DNA from: Chloroflexota bacterium
GTDB taxonomy: Bacteria > Chloroflexota > Dehalococcoidia > Plut-88900
Length of the DNA: 5,627 bases
NCBI GenBank assembly: GCA_022572865.1
Contig: JACZVB010000121.1
Coordinates: forward strand, 1-5,627
Reading direction: 5' to 3'
Below are positions 1-5,522 of the stretch, piece after piece. Numbering within the stretch: the first letter of the stretch is position 1; every line of letters starts with the position of its first letter. The notes beneath the pieces were generated by a model. The model was not told the origin of the DNA. It searched no databases and saw only the letters and a program-made list of their open reading frames with translations. A program made the translations under genes and the position numbers.

Positions 1-164
1 GCGGTCTGACTATTCTAAGAATTCACCCATTCCATCCTTCAGCATATCATCAAGTATAATATAATTATATAGTTTATTAACATAAACAGTTTAAAGGTGA
101 AAAGTATAGTATTGTATATATTAACATATAGAGTTAGTAGGTAAAATATAAAATCATGTAGGTC

Positions 165-193
165 TTGACAAGTGGTTTTAGCAAATGTAGATT
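165..193 (+). promoter_or_regulatory. Putative sigma70 promoter for the prepilin-like frame
   Basis: A perfect -35 box TTGACA (165-170) is followed by a 17-bp spacer and TAGATT (188-193), which matches TATAAT at 4 of 6 positions. Transcription would start near 200, leaving a leader of about 70 nt before the ATG at 271. In such AT-rich DNA a -10-like hexamer is easy to find by chance. The exact -35 and ideal spacing make this the best promoter in the window. Confidence 0.45.
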
Positions 194-218
194 TTTAATA
201 GGAAGTTAGATAGATGAA

Positions 219-238
219 GATAGAGTAAGATACAGTAA
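219..238 (+). repeat. Tandem 10-bp repeat in the 5' leader
   Basis: GATAGAGTAA (219-228) is followed directly by GATACAGTAA (229-238), with one mismatch. The repeat lies between the putative promoter and the start codon at 271. The 10-bp phase would place both copies on the same DNA face. It could be a small operator, but with only two copies in low-complexity AG-rich sequence it may be chance. Confidence 0.3.
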
Positions 239-270
239 GTTGATACAACACAAGGACTTATAAATTCATC

Positions 271-540
271 ATGAGGCTCAGGATTGGGGATCAAAGAGGT
301 TTTACACTGATTGAAGCGGTGATTGCTGTGGCTCTGGTACTCTTGATTACTGGCGCTTTGTTTTCTGCTGATCTTAGTGCCAGATCGTCCATGAGATTGG
401 CAAGACTCAATTTGGAAGCCACCGATGCATTGGCAACTTTTCTCGAACAAGAGAAGGCGAAGTCCTACATTAATATAGGTAATTCAACGACGGCAAATGT
501 GGTTCTTTCAGATAGCGGGACATTGGACACCTCTGATGAT
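271..540 (+). other. Type IV prepilin / pseudopilin N-terminal segment
   Basis: The segment opens with a short basic leader ending in Gly10. The class III prepilin motif follows: G/FTLIE, with cleavage expected after G10, Phe at +1 and Glu at +5. A hydrophobic helix spans residues 11-33. The stretch after it (LNLEATDALATFLEQEKAKSY, broken here as residues 47-67) looks like the alpha1 extension of GspI/PilV-type minor pseudopilins, which sit at the tip of type II secretion or type IV pilus fibres in the inner membrane. G+C is about 45%, unlike the GlcD part. The globular pilin domain is absent because the frame passes into GlcD at codon 91. Confidence 0.75.
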
Positions 541-1416
541 CTGACGGGGGTCATCGTCGGGTCCGAGGGCACCTTCGTAATCGTCACCAAGATCATCGTG
601 AGGCTGATGCGCCAGCCCCGAGCGGTAAAGACCTTTGTTGCTATATACGACGACATAGTCGACGCCAGCGATACGGTCTCGGCCATAATAGGCCAGGGGA
701 TAGTGCCCGCGGCCCTGGAGATGATGGACAACATTGTAATCAGGGCTGTGGAGCCGGTGATCCATGCCGGGTACCCGCTGGATGCCGATGCGGTCCTGCT
801 GGTGGAGGTGGAGGGGATGGCGGAATCGGTGGAGGAGGAGGCCCGGGCCATCGAGGTGATCTGCAAAGAGAACAAAGCCACCGACGTCAGGGTGGCCACC
901 GATCCCCAGGCGCGGGAGAAGTTATGGGCAGGCAGGAAGAACGCCTTCGGCGCGCTGGGAAGCATCGCTCCCAACTACTACATAGTGGATGGGGTGGTCC
1001 CGCGAAGCAAGCTGCCAGAGGTTATGAAAAAGGTGGCGGAGATATGCAGGCGGTATGAGGTTTCGGTGGCCAACGTGCTGCACGCCGGGGACGGCAATCT
1101 CCATCCGATCATCCTGTTCAACGAGCGAGACGAGGGGATGAAGGAGAAAGTGCTGGAGGCCGGAGGCGAGATCATGAGGGTGTGTATCGACGCCGGCGGC
1201 GCTCTGACCGGAGAGCACGGCATCGGCATCGAGAAGCAGATGTACATGCCCTGGTCCTTCACCGAAGAGGACATGGATGCGATGCGCAGGCTTCGCGGGG
1301 CTTTCTCATCGGCCGGCTTCTTCAACCCGGGCAAGATCTTCCCCGACGAAGCCGTTGACGGTAAAGCCTGGGAACTGCCGCGCCTCGTAGCCAAGAGCTC
1401 CGGCATGTATGTCTAG
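271..1416 (+). CDS. glcD: Chimeric frame: prepilin N-terminus joined to C-terminal GlcD (FAD-linked oxidase)
   Basis: Codons 91-381 are the C-terminal part of GlcD, the FAD subunit of glycolate/D-lactate oxidase, which oxidises 2-hydroxyacids with GlcE and GlcF. Visible landmarks are LTGVIVGSEGT (91-101), PAALEMMDN (146-154), HAGYPLDADAVLL (165-177), WAGRKNAF (219-226), HAGDGNLHP (271-279), TGEHGIG (313-319) and FNPGKIFP (351-358), the usual GlcD C-terminus. The N-terminal FAD-binding half, roughly 200 residues with the nucleotide-binding loop, is missing. A type IV prepilin N-terminus (codons 1-90) replaces it. GlcD usually has GTLGIVT; here it is GTFVIVT. The ATG at 271 has a distant AAGGA at 252-256 (14 nt). 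As written, the protein could not bind FAD normally, so this is either a broken gene or a chimeric contig. The GlcD assignment is strong; the fusion as a working protein is doubtful. Confidence 0.8.
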   Translation: MRLRIGDQRGFTLIEAVIAVALVLLITGALFSADLSARSSMRLARLNLEATDALATFLEQEKAKSYINIGNSTTANVVLSDSGTLDTSDDLTGVIVGSEGTFVIVTKIIVRLMRQPRAVKTFVAIYDDIVDASDTVSAIIGQGIVPAALEMMDNIVIRAVEPVIHAGYPLDADAVLLVEVEGMAESVEEEARAIEVICKENKATDVRVATDPQAREKLWAGRKNAFGALGSIAPNYYIVDGVVPRSKLPEVMKKVAEICRRYEVSVANVLHAGDGNLHPIILFNERDEGMKEKVLEAGGEIMRVCIDAGGALTGEHGIGIEKQMYMPWSFTEEDMDAMRRLRGAFSSAGFFNPGKIFPDEAVDGKAWELPRLVAKSSGMYV

Positions 1417-1440
1417 GCCCCGGCCTATTTAGAGATAGTG

Positions 1441-1449
1441 AGGGAAGAG
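1441..1449 (+). promoter_or_regulatory. Ribosome binding site deciding the methyltransferase start
   Basis: AGGGAAGAG lies directly before ATG 1450. It would lie inside the gene if GTG 1438 were used, and upstream of that GTG there is only AGAGATA. This favours ATG 1450, although ATG 1459, at about 9 nt spacing from GAAGAG, is also possible. Confidence 0.45.
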
Positions 1450-2397
1450 ATGGGCGCAATGGACTCGTTGAATGCCAGGCTGAAGGCGGGAGAGGTCGTC
1501 ATCATGGACGGCGGCACGGGCACGGAGATCCAGCGCAGGGGGGTCCCCGTCAGCCGAGAAAACTGGTCGGGGTTGCCTATGACGGAACACCCCGATCTGA
1601 TTCGGGAGATTCACGAAGACTATATCAAGGCCGGGGCCGAGATCATAATTACCAACACTTTCTCCACGGGCCGGTGGATGCTGAAAGAGGTCGGCCTGGA
1701 AGACCGGACCGTCGACATCAACAGGCTGGGCGTAAAGCTTGCCCTGGAGGCCCGGGCCAGCGCGGCCCAGGACACTCCTGTTATCGTGGCCGGCTCCATG
1801 TCGACCTACAGCCCCTGGTTAGACCCGACCGTAATTCCATCCTACGAGGCCGCGCTGGCCGACTATCGAGAGCAGTCTCAGGCCCTTGTGGAGGCCGGGG
1901 TGGACCTGATAGTCGTGGAGATGCTGGTCCGCACCCTGGATACCAGGGCCTCGGTCAAGGCAGCGATGGAGACGGGCCTGCCGGTTTGGGTTGGCTACTC
2001 GGTGGTGAGGGAGGGCGAGAAGCTGTACCTGGGCCTTCACAGGAAGCACGGGGGCGAAGGGATACGAAAGGCGGTCGATGCGGTGGCGTCCATGGGGGTC
2101 TCGGCTATGTTCATCATGCACACCTCTCTCGAGGACACGGGCCCGGGACTACAGGAGCTAAAAGGGTACACGTCCCTGCCCATCGGGGCCTACGCCCACT
2201 CCATGGGTTTCAAGACGGAGGAGCAGAATCCCGATGAGATAGTATTCGGCCCGTATACGCCCGAGGGATACCTGGAGTACGCTCGAAAGTGGGTAGAGAT
2301 GGGGGCCCGGATCATTGGGGGGTGCTGCGGGACGACTCCGGAGCATATCCGGGCGCTGAAGGAGGGGCTGCCCGAGAGGGTTCCTGCGGGAGGTTGA
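1450..2397 (+). CDS. Homocysteine S-methyltransferase-family protein
   Basis: This is a 315-residue TIM-barrel methyltransferase of the homocysteine S-methyltransferase family (BHMT, MmuM and the MetH N-terminal domain), whose members move a methyl group to a zinc-bound thiol. Visible motifs are DGGTGTE (20-26), TNTF (68-71), the barrel strand DLIVVE (152-157) and the zinc-site GGCCGT (290-295, Cys292 and Cys293). The third zinc Cys, usually in a GxNC motif, is replaced: the aligned stretch reads MFIMHTS and places His224 there. The usual YPN after it reads YAH. The ATG at 1450 is chosen because AGGGAAGAG lies just upstream; GTG 1438 and ATG 1459 are alternatives. The gene begins 33 nt after the glcD stop, so co-transcription is possible. 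A hairpin repeat starts 19 nt after its own stop. The methyl donor and acceptor cannot be told from sequence, and the altered ligand may mean a substrate other than homocysteine. Confidence 0.88.
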   Translation: MGAMDSLNARLKAGEVVIMDGGTGTEIQRRGVPVSRENWSGLPMTEHPDLIREIHEDYIKAGAEIIITNTFSTGRWMLKEVGLEDRTVDINRLGVKLALEARASAAQDTPVIVAGSMSTYSPWLDPTVIPSYEAALADYREQSQALVEAGVDLIVVEMLVRTLDTRASVKAAMETGLPVWVGYSVVREGEKLYLGLHRKHGGEGIRKAVDAVASMGVSAMFIMHTSLEDTGPGLQELKGYTSLPIGAYAHSMGFKTEEQNPDEIVFGPYTPEGYLEYARKWVEMGARIIGGCCGTTPEHIRALKEGLPERVPAGG

Positions 2398-2416
2398 GGC
2401 TATTGGCGGTAATTCA

Positions 2417-2541
2417 TGTCACCCCGATGAGCCGAAGGCGGTATCGGGGTCTGGGGTGGGGGCAATGCCCATATGTGGAAAGAAGCGACCCCTCCCCAGA
2501 TTCCTCGTCATCCTTCCTGGGAGGGACTCCTCGGAATGACA
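2417..2541. repeat. Dispersed hairpin repeat, copy 1
   Basis: A 125-bp element with imperfect inverted ends. TGTCACCCCGA (2417-2427) pairs with TCGGAATGACA (2531-2541), 9 of 11. An inner perfect pair is TCTGGGG (2450-2456) with CCCCAGA (2494-2500). It starts 19 nt after the methyltransferase stop. Without a transposase it resembles a REP/MITE-like element, and a folded RNA could act as a transcript end or 3' stabiliser. It is the most divergent of the three copies, with CCGA-type rather than CTGA-type arms. Confidence 0.7.
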
Positions 2542-2620
2542 CCATAGCCCTCGGGGGCGCCTCCCAAATTTAATACATCTGAGGGCGGGTTGAAAAAGGG
2601 AATTTGCCTTTTAGGGATCG

Positions 2621-2636
2621 AAAACCCATGGGTTTT
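2621..2636. repeat. Perfect 16-bp palindrome
   Basis: AAAACCCATGGGTTTT is exactly self-complementary and lies 30-45 nt upstream of the TTG start of the pentapeptide gene. It could be a dimeric repressor site or chance. No second copy is seen in the window. Confidence 0.4.
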
Positions 2637-2665
2637 ATCTCCTTTTTGGAGCGAGCGAAGCGCCA

Positions 2666-3802
2666 TTGGGTATAAAAGCACGCTTGTCCAGAGTTAAAGC
2701 TCTTACACCCGGAAGGGTTATCGAACACAGAGGATGGCTGCCCTGGGCCCTGGGGATACTGGCAGTGGCAATAGCTATCGGCCTAGCCCTGTGGCTGATA
2801 CCCGGCTCGCAGGTGCCTTCGGGTGTGACCGACGCGATGGAAAAAGCGAAGCTGGAGGACCAGTTCCGGCGGACCCTGGCCCAGATCATAGCGGGGGTCG
2901 TGATCCTGGCGGGAGTTTACGTGGCCTGGCGGCGGGCCTCGGCCGTCGAGAAGACGGTGGAGGTGAGCCGGGAGGGCCAGATCACGGAGCGGTTCACCCG
3001 GGCTATAGAGCAGTTGGGAAGCGACAACATTGCCATATGCCTGGGGGGCATCTATGCCCTGGAGCGGATTGCCAAAGACTCGCCGAAAAACGACCACCGG
3101 CAGGTGATGGAGGTGTTGACGGCCTACGTGCGGGAGAACGCCCGTTGGGACGAGGCCAAGGCCGCCAGCGAAGAGCCGGACCAAGAGCATCGACCCTCCA
3201 TCACCATCCAGGCCATACTCACCGTGCTGGGGAGACGGGACAGGGGCCACGAGGACGAGGATTTTCACCTCGACTTGAGCGGCACCGATTTGCGGGGTGC
3301 AGACCTGAAGGAAGCACAATTGCAGAGGGTGAACTTTAACAACGTCCACATGGAGGGGGCAGACCTTTTCAGAGCCGACCTAGCGTGGGCGGACCTTGAA
3401 TACGCTTACCTGGAAAGGGCAAATTTTAGGGAAGCCCACTTGGAACAGGCAAACCTATTCCAAGCGTTCATGGAAGGGGCGAATCTTTATGCAGCCCATC
3501 TGGAGCACGTTAGTCTGATAGCCACTGACCTTCGCGGGGCGACCCTAACAAAGGCTCATCTTGAAGGCGCTCAAGCTTACGAAGCCCACCTGGAAGAGGC
3601 AAGTCTCAATGATGCCTACCTTCAGGGAGCGGATTTCGCAGATGCTCACCTAGAAGGAGCAAGGCTCAAGGATGCCCACCTGGAGAGGACGGACTGGAGG
3701 GGTGTAAGTGGGCTTGCTAAAGAGCAGATCGAATCGGCACATATTGATGAGGAAACCGTGCTCCCGGACTATTTGAGAGAAGAAGGTGAAACGCAGGAAT
3801 AA
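2666..3802 (+). CDS. Membrane-anchored pentapeptide-repeat protein
   Basis: This is a 378-residue protein of unknown function. Residues 1-23 are basic. A first membrane helix lies at about 24-46 (WLPWALGILAVAIAIGLALW core) and a second at about 71-88, with a short charged stretch between them. Next is a conserved cytoplasmic-type module, ITERFTRAIEQLG (106-118), GGIYALERIAKDS (127-139) and VMEVLTAYVREN (148-159), which often precedes pentapeptide repeats in bacterial proteins. About 29 pentapeptides follow (about 200-346). They should fold as a right-handed quadrilateral beta-helix. The repeats alternate so that AHLE-type pentapeptides recur every ten residues. The first canonical start in frame after the stop at 2612-2614 is TTG 2666, with a distant GGAG at 2648-2651, so the start is uncertain. 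A hairpin repeat begins 17 nt after the stop. Some pentapeptide proteins mimic DNA and bind gyrase, but nothing here points to that role. Confidence 0.88.
   Translation: MGIKARLSRVKALTPGRVIEHRGWLPWALGILAVAIAIGLALWLIPGSQVPSGVTDAMEKAKLEDQFRRTLAQIIAGVVILAGVYVAWRRASAVEKTVEVSREGQITERFTRAIEQLGSDNIAICLGGIYALERIAKDSPKNDHRQVMEVLTAYVRENARWDEAKAASEEPDQEHRPSITIQAILTVLGRRDRGHEDEDFHLDLSGTDLRGADLKEAQLQRVNFNNVHMEGADLFRADLAWADLEYAYLERANFREAHLEQANLFQAFMEGANLYAAHLEHVSLIATDLRGATLTKAHLEGAQAYEAHLEEASLNDAYLQGADFADAHLEGARLKDAHLERTDWRGVSGLAKEQIESAHIDEETVLPDYLREEGETQE
3304..3700 (+). repeat. 30-bp coding tandem repeats (pentapeptide pairs)
   Basis: The DNA repeats with a 30-bp period, seen as a recurring GCCCACCTGGAA-like block, for example near 3432, 3492, 3582 and 3672, with variants between. 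Each unit encodes two pentapeptides. Third-position drift between units indicates an old expansion kept by selection on the protein rather than a recent slippage event. Confidence 0.6.
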
Positions 3803-3819
3803 TGAAACAGCAGACATTG

Positions 3820-3948
3820 TCTGTCATTCTGAGTCCCGACTTGTCCCGATACTCGGGACACGGGTCGGGGCGAATGAATCTGGGGCGATGCGTAGCTTCA
3901 AGGAAGTTTCCCCCGCCCTAGATCCTTCGCTTCGCTCAGGATGACAGA
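3820..3948. repeat. Dispersed hairpin repeat, copy 2, with nested hairpin
   Basis: A 129-bp element. TCTGTCATTCTGAG (3820-3833) pairs with CTCAGGATGACAGA (3935-3948) at 13 of 14 positions. Its left arm holds a nested hairpin: CCCGAC (3835-3840) pairs with GTCGGG (3864-3869), and inside that GTCCCGA (3843-3849) pairs with TCGGGAC (3853-3859) across a TAC loop. The middle block GGGCGATGCGTAGCTTCAAG (3883-3902) is shared with copy 3. It starts 17 nt after the pentapeptide-gene stop. There is no T-run, so it is not a classical intrinsic terminator. Confidence 0.8.
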
Positions 3949-4034
3949 ATGTGGGGGTTCAGGGTGACATAAGCTGTTCGTTCGGGGTGACAAAAGCTGT
4001 GGTTCGGGATGATAGAACAAGATGACACAACGTG
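3939..4034 (+). repeat. Degenerate tandem array of the repeat's right end
   Basis: Five related 15-mers follow each other: GGATGACAGAATGTG (3939), GGGTGACATAAGCTG (3962), GGGTGACAAAAGCTG (3985), GGATGATAGAACAAG (4007) and AGATGACACAACGTG (4020). Spacings are 23, 23, 22 and 13. The first unit is the right terminus of hairpin copy 2, so the array looks like tandem growth of that end. Its last unit contains the GTG at 4032, which argues that this GTG is not the glcE start. Confidence 0.65.
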
Positions 4035-4043
4035 TGGAGAGAC

Positions 4044-4049
4044 GGAGGT
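4044..4049 (+). promoter_or_regulatory. Ribosome binding site of glcE
   Basis: GGAGGT, a near-perfect Shine-Dalgarno sequence, lies 3 nt before ATG 4053. The spacing is short but usable. It fixes the start at 4053 rather than at GTG 4032, which lies within the tandem repeat array. Confidence 0.6.
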
Positions 4050-4052
4050 AGA

Positions 4053-5402
4053 ATGCCCCGAGCCAAGGGCCTGGAGCGGGCCATAGACAGGGTCCCGCGC
4101 AACCGGAAGATATCTCACGCCCGGGGCCTGGCCGCCTATGCCGTCGATGGCCAAACTCCCAAGGCTGTGGTGTTTCCCAATACCGTGGAGGAGGTAAGCC
4201 ACCTACTATCGGCCGCCGATGAGGACGGGAAGGCGGTGGTGCCCTGGGGTGGGGGGACGGGAATGGACCTGGGCAACCTGGCGGCCAGGGTCGACCTGGT
4301 GATGGGCACCTCCCGCCTCAACCGGGTGGTGGAGCACGAGCCGGCGGACCTTACCGTTATCGTGGAGGGTGGCACAACCCTGGGGGCCCTTCAGGAAGAG
4401 CTGGCCCGCAGCGGACAGTTCCTGCCCCTGGATCCGCCCATGAGCGAGGATGCTACCATAGGGGGTATCCTGGCCACCAACGCCAGCGGCCCGAGGAGGG
4501 CCCAGTTCGGCACCGCCAGGGACCGTCTTATCGGGATAAAGGTGGTCCACCCCAATGGGGACATAACCAAGGGCGGGGGTAAGGTGGTGAAGAACGTCTC
4601 CGGGTACGACATGAACAAGCTGTACACCGGCTCCCTGGGGACTCTGGGCATAATCGTGGAGGCCGCATTCAAGGTTGCCCCGAGATTCAAAGAGGAGAGG
4701 ACGCTCCTAATCTTATGCCAGTCGTTGGAGGTGGCGGCCCGCCTCGCCCTGGACATACCCAAGACGGGGGTGCAGTCCGTGGCCCTTCAGCTGCTGGACG
4801 CGGATGCCCTGGCGTCGGTGGCTTCGGAGGTCGTCGAGATCGACGGGTACCGGGGATACGCCCTGGTCCTGGAGCTGGGCGGGACATCCCCGTCGGTGTC
4901 GAGTCAGGAGAGGGAGGTCAGGTCGCTTTGCGACGATCGGCCCGTCGAGGTCTCCCTATTACAGGAAGGCGAGGGCCCCGGGAAGCTGTGGGCCGGTATA
5001 AGGGACATGGGTCGGGGCGGAGGCCGGCGTGCTACCATGATAGTAAAGACGACCTCGTTGCCGACCCAGGTGGCGGGGATGATCGAGGGGATACACTCGC
5101 TAGACGGGGAATACGACATGGGATGTGGGGTGTCCTCAAACATCACCAGCGGCGTCACCTACAGCTACTGGTGGAAGGAAGACGAGGCCGGCGAGGGCCT
5201 CAAGGATATCGTGGAGGGGTTGCGAAAGCTGGCCGCTGACCTGCAGGGGCACTGCGTGGTAGAGGTGTGTCCAACGCAGCTCAAGAGCGTCATCGATGTG
5301 TGGGGCAGCAGCGGGCCTCAGGCCCTGCTTATGAGACGGATCAAGGAGCAGTTCGACCCTCGGGGCACCCTGAACCCCGGCAGGTTCGTAGATGGGATAT
5401 AG
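4053..5402 (+). CDS. glcE: GlcE-like FAD-binding subunit of glycolate/2-hydroxyacid oxidase
   Basis: This is a 449-residue FAD-binding oxidoreductase of the PCMH/VAO type, most like GlcE. Together with GlcD and the iron-sulfur subunit GlcF, GlcE oxidises glycolate or a related 2-hydroxyacid and passes electrons to the quinone pool. Visible elements are PWGGGTGMDLG (64-74, the FAD pyrophosphate loop), GQFLPLDPP (121-129), ATIGGILATNASGPRR (134-149), RDRLIGIKVV (156-165) and GGGKVVKNVSGYDMNKL (174-190) leading into GSLGTLGIIVEA (193-204). The C-terminus carries FDPRGTLNPGRF (434-445). The KNVSGYD signature separates it from GlcD, which has PGYDLTG there. It is longer than E. coli GlcE (about 350 residues) because of a fuller C-terminal domain. 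The frame also opens at GTG 4032, but that codon lies in a repeat. A hairpin repeat starts 20 nt after the stop. The substrate is unproven. Confidence 0.88.
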   Translation: MPRAKGLERAIDRVPRNRKISHARGLAAYAVDGQTPKAVVFPNTVEEVSHLLSAADEDGKAVVPWGGGTGMDLGNLAARVDLVMGTSRLNRVVEHEPADLTVIVEGGTTLGALQEELARSGQFLPLDPPMSEDATIGGILATNASGPRRAQFGTARDRLIGIKVVHPNGDITKGGGKVVKNVSGYDMNKLYTGSLGTLGIIVEAAFKVAPRFKEERTLLILCQSLEVAARLALDIPKTGVQSVALQLLDADALASVASEVVEIDGYRGYALVLELGGTSPSVSSQEREVRSLCDDRPVEVSLLQEGEGPGKLWAGIRDMGRGGGRRATMIVKTTSLPTQVAGMIEGIHSLDGEYDMGCGVSSNITSGVTYSYWWKEDEAGEGLKDIVEGLRKLAADLQGHCVVEVCPTQLKSVIDVWGSSGPQALLMRRIKEQFDPRGTLNPGRFVDGI

Positions 5403-5422
5403 CGTTTGGACCTAAAATATCG

Positions 5423-5522
5423 TGTCATTCTGAGTCCCGAGTATCGGGACGAACGAATCTGGGGGGCGATACATAGCTTCAAGAAAGTCCAGCCTAGATC
5501 CTTCACTTCGTTCAGGATGACA
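5423..5522. repeat. Dispersed hairpin repeat, copy 3
   Basis: A 100-bp element. TGTCATTCTGAG (5423-5434) pairs with TTCAGGATGACA (5511-5522 region) at about 10 of 12 positions. The core hairpin GTCCCGA (5434-5440), loop GTA, TCGGGAC (5444-5450) is the exact reverse complement of the inner hairpin of copy 2. GGGCGATACATAGCTTCAAG (5464-5483) matches copy 2 with few changes. It starts 20 nt after the glcE stop. Confidence 0.8.

Larger units (their letters stand above)
1..270. other. AT-rich non-coding leader
   Basis: By hand count, G+C is about 17-28% across 61-240, far below the rest of the window. No frame on either strand gives a convincing protein. It contains a 12-bp perfect palindrome (ATATAATTATAT, 59-70), a likely promoter (165-193) and a tandem 10-mer (219-238). 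Its composition differs so strongly from the sequence after 541 that it may come from another genome or from a foreign or intergenic segment belonging to the pilin gene that follows. Confidence 0.6.

Noticed and set aside
178..450. Minus-strand 90-codon frame across the leader and prepilin segment
   Set aside because: It runs opposite to the clear prepilin coding sequence, has low-complexity composition and shows no recognisable domain. It is a shadow frame.
1674..2237. 187-codon + strand frame inside the methyltransferase
   Set aside because: Rich in Gly, Arg and Pro, as expected from an alternative frame of GC-rich DNA. The methyltransferase frame carries the family motifs.
2554..2575. Possible intrinsic terminator (GGGGG/CTCCC stem followed by AAATTT)
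   Set aside because: The stem is short with a wobble pair and a 3-nt loop, and no T-run follows.
2590..2618. Promoter candidate TTGAAA with a downstream -10 for the pentapeptide gene
   Set aside because: At 16-17 bp spacing the -10 positions read TAGGGA or AGGGAT, which match too poorly.
3820..4034. CRISPR-like array
   Set aside because: Units are degenerate, 22-23 nt apart with almost no spacer, and derive from the end of a dispersed hairpin element. No cas gene is present.
4715..5239. 174-codon + strand frame inside glcE
   Set aside because: Gly/Arg-rich out-of-frame translation of a clearly conserved FAD-binding gene.
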